Below, one piece after another: positions 29,401-41,400 of a stretch of 64,000 bases of DNA (the stretch's first letter is position 1; each line of letters starts with the position of its first letter). The notes below the pieces were generated by a model, which worked only from the letters and a program-made list of their open reading frames with translations, was not told the DNA's origin and made no database searches. Source of the DNA: Leptidea sinapis (lineage: Eukaryota; Arthropoda; Insecta; Lepidoptera; Pieridae); contig NC_066265.1 of the NCBI RefSeq assembly GCF_905404315.1, forward strand, positions 32,140,501 to 32,204,500. The letters run 5' to 3'. The translations under genes and the position numbers were made by a program.

Positions 29401-32400
29401 GCAATTCGTACGAAATTATACCCTTACCATTCCAAAAATGCAAAACGTTTTTGTTCAAGTTTTCATTTCTGCCGGCACTCCCGGAGTGCACCCGTTATTT
29501 TTTTTAAATGGTACCGATCGATGTATCCTTTTATCCCCAAATAGAAAATTTCATATATGACATATAATAATATATAAATCTTTTTTTTTACAGTGGGACC
29601 GATTGTTGGAGGATACACTCCTGAGTGTATCCTTCCAAATAAACAAAATCGGTCAATAAACGGCCGTGATGCCAAACATACAAAAATTACAGTTGAATTA
29701 AGAACATCCTCTTGCCTGACTCTGACTGTCTCAACAGTGGGCACGGCACATAGTTTGAAGGACACTTAGCCATTCAGGCAGTAAAGTCCTCGAAAAGCGG
29801 CCACGTAATGGAAAACGCAATGTTGGTAGGCCGCCCACAAGATGGACCGATGAATGGACCAATCGTCGTGGAGCTCTTGGGGGAGACTATTGTCCAGCTG
29901 TGGACGTCTTTCGGCTGAAATGAAGATGATGATGATGAAGAATTAGGAGTCTGCCATGATATAATATAAAACGATTAATTCCTTATAAAGAACAATAAGA
30001 AACGATCTATTTCTGTATTACTGCTAAGGGATCTCTAGACACACGGGTAGATGCGGATGCTGTTCTCGAGATCTCCACGTAGAGTTAGAGTCTGTCTACT
30101 CTGTTCCTCAAAATTGCGTAGACAAGCGTAGGTACGTAAACCAAAGGAATGACAAAAGAGTTGCCGGTCTCTTAGAAAGATCTTATCAGGGATGTTGATG
30201 CTGGTAGCACCGTGAAAGACAGTTCTTCATACAGTTTAGTTGTAAGTGGAAGTTTTATGAAAACCGCTTGTGGAGGAGTACCAATACTTTATGTGGAGAG
30301 AACTCATCTAGTTGGTGAGGATAATGGACCGGAACATTCACCGTGATAAATACGGTAGTAGTTGCATAATAAAGCGACGCTTCTTCTCGATGCATGCGAT
30401 CGAGCTGTTCACAGATTTCTAGATAGATGACAAATGATTCAAGGTGATGCTGACTGTTCCAGACCAGTAACGTTAGCAATACTCGTGAGTATAATAGAAG
30501 ACTGGTGACTTCACTTATATTAAGAAACTAACGAAACCCTATTTTTCAAATCACCTGTCTTAACATGCAAACCTGCATCTTACTAACTTTAACCCCAGTG
30601 GTAAACCATGTTCATTTTACTCCATTCTGCGGCATTCACAATAAACTTCTCGACAGAAGATGCAAGTTATATCTGGCGCTGCTCAATAATTTCCCGAGAG
30701 AGTCTTATAGAGATATAAAGTACCCAAAGTATTAAAGTTGTTCATACTAGTCATTGTTGGCATCGTTACGAGACCTTTTGACATTACATAAAAAAGGCTT
30801 TAAGAAAACAATACATTACTTAGAGTCACAAATAAAAATTTTAAACAAAATTTTATGAACGATGCGGGATTCGAACCCACGGCCTCCGGCGTTCCGTGCC
30901 GGTGCTGTCACCAACTGAGCTAACCGTTCGAGTACCGTCTCGTTATAAAATTCTGTTTGCTTTGTTCAACTCTCAGGTTGTGGCTTCATTTACAGTATCT
31001 ACTTTACAGTTGATAACCGGCTCAACCCCAATATTTGCATATTAGGATATCTCAAGTCAATTTCACCAATTTGGTGACGGCACCGGCACGGAACGCCGGA
31101 GGTCGTGGGTTCGAATCCCGCATCGTTCATAAAATTTTGTTTTTAAAATTTTATTTGTGTATTAATCCTAGAAGTGAGGGTTATCACTTTAAAAACATAA
31201 CATATTGTTTACTTAGAGTCCTTGAATATTTAACGATCACAACAGTTAATTTAAATTGAAATGTCACTCCCGTTCGTCACCTCAGCAAGTTCAAGTACCT
31301 AGCTCATGGTATACTTGACATCTGCTTTGCATAGCGGATATGACGTCATTGCGACCAGTGCAACACATACAACATGTTATATCTTTATTTCAAGTACGAA
31401 TTCCATAATCTGCAGATTTATGGATTAAATATTGTATTGTAATTAAACGAAGTAATTTACTTGAACTTTCTTTGAATTTCCTATGACTGAAAATGCCACT
31501 CGTGTCTCAGTTTGGTATGGGTGGCGATAATTACCAGTGAGAGGCATGATATCAATAGAATATAAACTGTATCATATGAGAAGACAATATGTGTATGTAA
31601 ACTTCATAAAAGTCATTGGTATATTAATTAAATATGGGCATCGGTAATTACTTACCCTGAGCTGACTCCTACTCTCGTTTTTCTCTTATGATCTCCTTAA
31701 CAAAGAATAGTTATAAGTTTCTAGAAATAAAATAAAAATGCATATAAATATAAAAGTAAAATACTTAAAGAGTCAAACATGTATAGTGAAAACGTATGAA
31801 ATTCCGTAGAGCTCAAACTTCGTAGCTTTAGTAGCAAACAAATAAACCCGTAGCAATTTAAGACTCTACACAAAATTAAATTTATCACTTGAATAGTTGC
31901 AGTTCAATATTATTTGCCGCGATCAATAATAATAGTGATTAGTTTTTTATGATTATATTTTGGAAGCTTATTTGGGATAATATTAGTTTATCACGGATAA
32001 ATCACAATTTTAAGTCATATAAAAGAAACGTTGGTTTTCCTAGACATCACGTATGGCACTAGGTCCCACTGTAACAGCTGATAAGTCCGCACCAACAAAA
32101 CAAAATCCAACCAAATCATAACAAAACAGCTTAAGCGCCACCGTTTCACACCCGGAATCAACCTTTATATAAGTTGAAAATGGCTGAGAATCGTAATTGC
32201 AAGATATGCGAATAAGTCGGCGGGTAACGAATAACTATTCGGTTTCGAATACATTGGTGGAAGGGGCTGGATTGGCTCAAGGTCGCTCTCTACAATCCAC
32301 GCAACTTATACCTAGCGCTTTGTAACTAAAGCTTGATATACATCAGCGTCCACGATATACAATTAAGACGCCTTTATGGTGGCCTCACGTGTATATAAGC

Positions 32401-35359
32401 CGGAAAACAGCTTATAACCACAATTAGCTGCCCACGCGACACTGCTCACGATACGCATAATAAAAATTATTTACACCGAGACCTTGGTCCATTTTTCGGG
32501 CAATTGTGTTTGACATAATGAATGATTTGTTAGTTTTATACATTTTTGTAATTAATATAATATATTTAATTCATTATTTTGATAAGCGGGGACCATTAAC
32601 TGTTTTGCCAGGAAAATTCCGGTAGTTTCATTAAATTTAACAGTAAACATTTCTCTATTTACAGCCAATACGATGCTTTAGACGTGTAAAATTACATTTC
32701 GGTGAGTTTTATCTTGTAGATTGTATATGACAATTGTGTAATGGCTGTACATTGGCTTGGTTATTATTGTTTGACCTTAAGAATTCCTACAGTTTGTTAT
32801 TATTTAAAGTGATTACCCTCACTTTTGGGATAAATTGCACAAATTAAATTGAAAACAAAATTTATGCGCGCTGTGGGTCTCGAACCAGCGACCTCTCAAG
32901 TCCCGTGCGAGCGCTCTTCCACCGAGCCAACCGTTCGAGTAAACCAAATATTGGGGTTGAACGAGAGGTCGCGGGTTTGAGTCCCGTATCGTTTATAAAT
33001 TTAGTTTTTAAATTTAATTTGTGTAATTAATCCTAGAAGTGAGGGTTATCTCTTTACAAAATAAAGAATTGTTTAAATTTGAAAGAGCGACATCTCAAGT
33101 CGATTTCCTATTATGCAAACATTGTGGCTGAGCAGGCTATCAACTGTAAAGTAGATCCTGTAGATGAAGCCACAATCTGAGAGCTGAACAAAGAATATAT
33201 GACATATTAAGATTTATGAACTTTACGTCACTCAAACGGTTGGCTCAGTGGAGGAGCGCTCGCGCGGAACACGAGAGGTGCGAGTCCCACATTGATTATA
33301 ACCTTTTTTTAAATTTATTTTGTGTAATTCCTACATTAAAAAATATATGAAGTTTAAACCGAACAAGCGGCATTTAACTACAGCTTATAAAGTATTTAGA
33401 ACTTATCATATTTTGAATAACGTAAGTTAACGTAATTCTTACTAATTTTGCCAGTCAAATTTCTACTCTGAAAACTACTCAATAATGTACTTGAAACTAT
33501 TTTTGTAATAGTCCGTGCGAAGGAAAATTATTGCAGATAAAGTTCTATTTACTTTAAGCTTACGGAAAGTAATTCAAAGTGTGGATTGTATTTGTACGAA
33601 TTGAAATAAATTTTAATAGAATTATTATGAATACTTGTAAAACACAAAAGAAACAATAATATACTAGTAATAATAAAACTTAATTTCCAATTAACTACAG
33701 ACTCAAAATCATGTTAGTAATACTTAAAGAACTACGTTAGTACTAAAACATAATCTTAACGAACTACTTATTACTATTATTTGAGTCACTATTTCTCCAT
33801 ACCATTACAGATAAAGCACCAGTGTCTACTCGCGCCGTCGCGAACATCCCCGATGAGCTACAGAAACGAGGCAACCCCGAGGCAGAAACGATTTAAATAA
33901 TGAAATATTTGCAATCCAGTGTGCTCTAAGCTCAAATCGACGATTTACAGAGCGTTCGGACGCTTGACCTAAATCCCTAATTTCGACAGGCCCACATTCA
34001 CCTAACACAATACCTCGTGATCGTCGACGACGGCTACCGGAAAATGCACTCATGCATTTTTATCGGCATGCAATAAATAATACGTAGATGCATATTTAAT
34101 TTGAGAATTATGCTTATATATAATAGATAAAATTTTAGGTTAGCTCATCAATTTTAACAGGTTCTACTCCTAAGGCTATCCATCTACTATCACTGACTTA
34201 TTTATAAACGCAATGTAAAGTTACTCCACGTTTAAAATTACTTCGCCCTGTCATGTAATTCTGTAGTGACAAAGGTAAGATAAAAGAAAAGTTTTATAAA
34301 CAATATGTTATGTTCTTAAAGTGATAACCCTCACTTCCAGGATTAATACACAAATAAAATTTGAAAAACAAAATTTTATGAACGATGCGGGTCTCGGTCA
34401 GTTGGTTAGAGCACCGGCACGAATCGCCGGAGGGCGTGGGTTCGAGTTACGCATCGTTCATAAAATTTTGTTTTTCAAATTTTATTTGTGTAAAAGTTTT
34501 ATATTTGGAATAACTTTACATCGCGTTTATTAATTATACAGTTAGAGTTTCACTATATCACGTCTGACAGTGGCTTTGCATTAACAACTTGTGGGCATGA
34601 ATTATTAGTGGGTTTCCGTTCATTGCCATTTGGGTAACTCTAAAAACGAAAACCTAAAAAATTATCAATCAGATATTATCAATGAATCTTATCACGTATT
34701 TTTCAGTTTAAATTTTAATGCATTTTTTTTAAGTTTGGGTACACTCCTCAGCCACACATTACCGTCGTATATGACCTGCACCACATATTCATTTAATCTC
34801 CTACCTTAGTAATTATTATCCTTTGGAACTACTAACTTTACTTCCCTTTCTCTTCTGGGGTTATATTTATTTGTTATAGGACCATTAATATAACCATTAA
34901 AATTTAAAAGCCTATTTCTATTTGGTACGTGGTTTTTAAATTTACAGGTAATACTTTGTTTAGCAAATATAGTTTTCGATAATCCCTTTTATAATTATTT
35001 GTAGCTTTTTTTTATCATATATTTAATCAATGTCGTTTGCAAATATATACCTCTATAGTATAAGTATTGTAGGTACGACCATACAAACCGAGAAAGTTGA
35101 TCTTCTAAGCACTATCTTATGTACTACTACTACTATTGAATAATTCTCACTTACTGTTGTTCAATGTTACTCAAAAATGCTAATCTTTTCTTTTTTCTAA
35201 TAGTAATAATTCTAGTGTTTGGTTTTAAGTCCTAATAGCTTAGTTTAAAGTAAGTAGTAGTTAAGTATGTACACATAATTAAATATTTTTAAGCGCATTA
35301 ACTTGCCAATAAACTGTTAAAGTTTGGCAAGATACCAATAAGTTAAAATTGTACCATTA

Positions 35360-35409
<50 letters not shown>

Positions 35410-38400
35410 CATTTTAAATAGCAATGGATTGCCGCAGAAGAAAACAGCTAATTCTATTAATTTTCACAAAAAATATAGTACTCGAGTTTTTCAAGAATCC
35501 TGAGCTGCAATTAATACAATATTAAGTACCATCATTTGAACGTCCTGTTCGTGTCGTCCCTTATATTGACATAAAAAACGGCTTGATCTATTTTGACGGG
35601 AACTTTGACAGATAGCTTGTTATAAGGCGTATCTTTGCTTCTATTTTCAAAACTGAACTAGGTTGCCGCACAACAAATTAAATTATGAACAAAATCTTAT
35701 TCAACAATAAGATTGCCACAGAAATAAAATCAACGCGGGTTAAACCGCGAGCGGCTGCAAGTACCCAGTAGATCAGACGATATTGAGAATAAGCTAGGCT
35801 CACCAATCAGTAGCTAATATAAGATAACCCAAGCAAGTGGATAACCAGTCCCTACCACTTCTAATTTATATCATAATTATGCGGCATGGTACGATTAGAC
35901 CAAGCCCAGGTCGTTAAGACACCTGCAGTATTCTTTTAGCTTATGAAATTTTCACACCCGAAATAATTACCCTTTTTGTAGCGAATTAAGTGAGGTATTA
36001 TTGCATAGTAAAATGTTAATTTATGCTCTGCAGGATTCTTTCGTTATTTTGTAGTATGTCTACTGTCGACTGTGCACATTGGGTTCACACGATGGTAGGT
36101 CTATGCATCCATTTTATCAATAATACAGTTGTCAATTAAATTATATGGTAATTTTTTTTTGTCTCGAAACTTCTCATCCAACAGGCGCCATAGTTATTAA
36201 TAAGTAAAATACCGAAAATACTTGTAGTCTTACATAATTTATATGTCTAGATATATTGTAACAGCTGCGAACACGCAGAAAAAAATAGCGGCGAACTGTA
36301 AGCCTCTATGTTCAGCAACTCATGCACACTAAAACAAATGGACACACGTATCGCGAGTGTAAGACGTAGCTTGTGACGCACACTAAAGTAATAAGCCTGG
36401 CTGGTTGTCATGCGTTGCCTAACAGCAAGATGCTCTATCTAGACGTATAAATATCTAGGCTTTTAGTATCTAACTTGAGAATCTCATATACATTTAAAAA
36501 CATTGCCTACAATAGATAGAATAAATCTTTATACGTATGTATAGTCGTACTACGCGGGAACGTATTGTCTACGATCATTCGTAGCGCTACAGCTAGAGCC
36601 ATAGACTTAAAATATATATATTATATAGATTCCGTGAATAAACACTGGATTCAATTTTTTTTTTGGAAAAAGGAGGACAAACGATCGTACCTACGACTCA
36701 CCTGGTGTTAGTGATCACCGCCGCCCACATTCTCTTGCAACACCAGAGAAATCACAGGAGGGTTACCGGTCTTTGAGCGATTTCGTCCACACCTCAATTT
36801 AGGCTGCAATCATTGACTTACAAAATACTAGCGTCTAGACTAACAAATCGTGCGAGAGAGAAGAACATCTCTAATGGAGATACAGCAAGATAGAAAAAGA
36901 AAGCGAATCTGTAGTAACTGTGGTAATTTGAATATTAGTATTTTGAACCACTAGTTAACGCACACATTGACACATCAAAATTGTGACGCATTATCAGGCT
37001 GTCTGATCGTCTATACGCTAGTATACTCTGTGTCTATGGTATATTGTAAGTCTATGGCTAGAGCAATATTTTACGTAAGTATCTACTCTGTGTGAATATA
37101 CAAAGTGCGGCCTACGAACGTGTCGTAGTTGCTACGCTACGTAGACCAAACTGAAACGTTGCACTTCTGACCACTCATGGGATATCGAATTACAATTTAC
37201 AATTAACAATCAGGTGCAAATTGATTTAGCATATGTTTACATCCATTAAATGAAAGATGAAACATTTTATAATTAATATGTACGGTACTTAATTTAAAAC
37301 AGGAAAAAAATGTGCGGTGAATCAATACGGCTACCGTTAGCCCTCTCTCTTAGTGATATGGCAAATTTATCAATAATAATAATTAATCCACGAGTCTCTC
37401 GTTCTAGATTCCGGCTAGGCAACAACTCTTGAGGATGTGTAGTGCCGAAACTCGTGTCAAATTGGTTTGAGCAGGGCTTATTACCAGCTGGACCGGTTGT
37501 TCAGTTGAGAGATCAGCGGGAGCCAATTCTTCATTGAAGGACGCTAATCTAAATCTAGGCCGTGCGAGCGAGCAGGCGAAAGAATCCGAGTAGACTCAAA
37601 AGACTTAACGGAAATAAGACATTTATTCATAACATTTAAATAGTCCTATAGTGTTAAGGAATACAAAAACCAGAAGTAAATTGTTACCACAGTTGCGATT
37701 TTTTTCGCTAAGTTTATCCCTGACAAGTGTATATTAGTTCTGTGAACAAGGTACCGAATTAATAATCAGTGGAGTTTAGATTATAAATAGCAACGATTGT
37801 AAAGACACAAGTTTAGTTCACAAGTTCCATTGACATGTCTTAGAGTGGCGCTGCAGGGCAATGAGGCCAGTCTTCGAACCAGCGTGAGGAGAGCTTCAAG
37901 TGATTGTAGAGTATAAGGACCAGATTTATACAAATACGAAACCAACGTAATATTCTGCCTCCATCATATTGCTCCTTGCCATCATTTTAATAGCATATGA
38001 AATTAGAAAAATAAAAGAACATCTGAGAGCACTGTAGATATCGTTAGAACAGAGTTGATAAACTTGCATGAGGTCAGCGGTAACACTCCAATACAAGATC
38101 GGAAATTACCATTAAAGACCGACTACCACGAAAAAGTCTTCATTTTTCGAGTTACTTTATTAGCCTCAGGCACAAATAATGCAGCTTTCTATTGGTAACA
38201 CAATTTTCAAAATCAGTTAAGCAGATCCAGAGATTACGCCCTACAATCTCACAAGCTTTTACAATTTACCTCTTTAAATAATATTAGTAAAAATTATTAA
38301 CAGCTTATTTTTGTAGCCTTTCCTTCCTATCTCATCACAGAGAGTGTGCAAAGTAGATTATTCCATCTTTATATCCTTTTTTAGGTTTATATCCTTGAGC

Positions 38401-41400
38401 GGTTTGAATCCCTAACTCCACTCATGACTCTACATCACTTCCTCGCACGGTACGCTCGTGTTCCAATATAACTCCCTGCTACGTGCGTACGTCGTCCCTT
38501 TACGTGATACATTGTTTACTGTCTTGGTGATAGCACTGTACTTAATTAGGTCAATGAAATTTATTAATTACAACAAACCTAAGGTAAGCTGCCTAAGTTT
38601 TAAGTTCAAATATAGAATATTGAAAAAAAAAAATTAAGCTGCTTTTTATGCATAATTTTTGTGGTTAGGAATTACCTACCTTCCTTATCCATCGTTCTAG
38701 TTATGTCATAGTCCCAATAAATGCATAATTAAGAGCTGTGATATTGAGCTGGAAGAATTAATATAAGCTCATATTTTAAGAAATCTAATTATTGCAAGTT
38801 CACATGTATTTGATCACACAGTCCTGTTTGTCTAAATTGCACCTTGGACAGTTGGCATAGGTGATATTGTGGATGTCTATGGACGTTTGATTTTTCAATC
38901 ATCAGATGAGCGTGTTGCCCGTTTACCCACTCTTTTATAAAAAAAATATACTGCCTAATAAGATTTACTAACATAAGAAAGGGGTAGCTATCATAGTACC
39001 AATACTGATGTTATGTTATATATATCTAATCAATAATTGTGTTTAGCTAGGGGGTTTGCTTAAATTTAATAGAGAAAAATAAATGAGCAATAACTTAAAG
39101 TATTGATATTTGAGGTAACGTTGTAAATTAGACCAGAAAGATTTTCTGTGAAATTAATTATATATATATATTTACCTGTGCCTTTAAAATAAAAATTAAA
39201 AAAATTTTTTTACTAAAATAAATGTTATAAAGAAACAAATGTAATTCTTGCGACTATTCCATGCGTTATAAGATTAGACGCTACAGTGCATTGCCTTCGG
39301 TAAGTGCAAGGTGGTGCATTGCCCTCGACACCCCGTTGCAACTATTGTTTGCACTTAACTCGGAAACTGATCGAGGATAAATAAGCTAGAACTTCAACAT
39401 AAGTGTAATATAAATCCTTTCCACGAAAACGATTAAATAAAAAAAGAAAAAAGTTAATCTAAATTAAAAGCAAATAATCTTACAAAGTAATCAAGAATTA
39501 TCAGAAAACGGTTTCCACAAACAAACATTACGGTCTACGTAATTATTGTTTTCCTATTCGAAATGAAATAGCATCGTTTAGAATTCCTTAGCAATTACAT
39601 TTCGTAAGAAAATTTGCTTTGTAATGAAAATGCAAATGGCGGGGACCGTAGACTGTGCGTGGAACTTATCCTGTGCCCCACATCTGACCAAGGACGTAGC
39701 CTCGCCACTTTCACGCAATTGATTTAAACACCATTTGTATGTTATTAATTTAATTTGGGGACGTTTTTTGTAATAGAGAACTGGGGCAATGAAGCTTATT
39801 CGTATAAATAATTAATCAAACATATAGGTGACTAGGTGTATTAAAATAACACCACGTAATTGTTACTAATTAAAATATAATACATAAACTGACTGGACCA
39901 TGCTACGGAGCGAAAACAGAGAAATAGAGAAGACAGCGCTACGATTTGGATTCCTAGAGATGGCACCAACATTAAGCACGACGAAGATAGAGAGATGGAT
40001 GTAAATCTGACTTGGGAGCCATATTGGATTAGGGTTGTGAAAGACAGAACTGAATAGAAACAGTTAGAGGATTGATATGCCAAATGGAATGCCGAGCTGA
40101 GGTACATTTTATAAAAGGAGAAGATATCATTCAACAGTTATTTTTAAGGAAGTTTTATTAAATTATATATCCTATTTTAGAGAGTAATTCTAGGCTCAAT
40201 TACAAATGTTTTATAATTATAATATTATCAATACGACAATTTTAAAATCATCAAAGTTAATGATATATTAAATAAATTGTTATGACTAACGCATTGTTAA
40301 TTATTTATTACTCAACTTGTTCTAGTTTTCATGAAATAAGTGTAAGATGTATTTAAACTTTAGCAGCCACTTATTACCGTGATATGAAATTTAATCCTTA
40401 ACTTTTTTAGCACGAACCCTTATTTTTTATTGACTTCAGGTAATTATAAAATAATTTCTTATTCAAATGTTGGTCAGTGTAGGTTCTGTGATTGTATCAC
40501 CTCACGTAAAGTAATATGTACCTCATTTGGCACGGGTCACGCACGGCATATATGCCCGATTATTATGCTTAACAATAACTTTTGATACATTGACAAATAG
40601 GTTAACATTATGACTTTACTTAGATTACATGGCTTGGCCTCATTTTTATTTAACTTTATAAGTTGTGCGATATGTGATTGTAGTAAAATGTAAATAATTA
40701 AGTTAATATAAATAGTTTGTTGTACTCACTTTGAATGTTTTGTATGATGAAACAACGTATGAAGCACCGTCTTCCAATTCTTCCAGACGATATTTCCGGT
40801 CTCCATCCATACCAAATATAAACCTAGCGCCTCTTGGAAGCTCCAGCCTCTCAGAAAGCCTGTCTAACAAAACGTCCATGGAAACCAAGTCTCTTCCAGG
40901 TTTGAACCTGAACTCAATGCCAGGATGAAACGGATCACCGTTGCGGTAGAAAGTTACTCTCCTTGCCTTCCAATAGTTCAAGTTGGAGTATCGACTGGTG
41001 GGTTCCGGCCGCAAGGGTCGAGCTGTCGCTTCAGATCCTTCGGAGATGTCGTCATTTCTTTGTGGTGGTGATGCGGGTCGTGAAGACCTCCAGTCCGGGT
41101 CTTTTTCGTCGTCAGAAGGGGGTTGGTCCTCGGTGGGCGCAGGTTCCGCTACTGGGACGGGCTCAGGCGCGACCTGTGAACGCACGTGTATTTTTGGGCG
41201 CGGTTTGTTTTGCACGCGGCGCGACATCCCGTGCGGATATTCAACGGACGACTAAGCACTACTTAGTGGTCAGTTGCACTGCGGCTACTCGGATCTATGG
41301 ACACGCGTGTGATAGATATTCATTCATAAACACTTAGCGCTATGTTTACTCAACTTAATTGTTAGAGAGCTTCTTTAACAGAGATGTGGTGTTGTTCTGT

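Larger units (their letters stand above)
28128..40729. other. 12.6 kb intron of DCX-EMAP, dense in repeats
   Basis: Separates the first DCX exon from the rest of the gene. Contents listed separately: LINE tails, four tRNA-like foldback loci, a candidate promoter/peptide ORF, an unassigned GC-rich ORF, a long AT run and a MITE-like inverted pair at 36,590-37,070. No further DCX-EMAP exon is seen, but small exons could be missed. Confidence 0.7.

Noticed and set aside
30857..30929. Functional tRNA gene
   Set aside because: The cloverleaf is good, but C at position 33, the lack of a Pol III T-run directly after it, the repeat-family context and degenerate sister copies point to a tRNA-derived repeat.
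40963..41337. 124- and 90-codon plus-strand ORFs
   Set aside because: Both are antisense to the GC-rich first DCX exon and show no domain.
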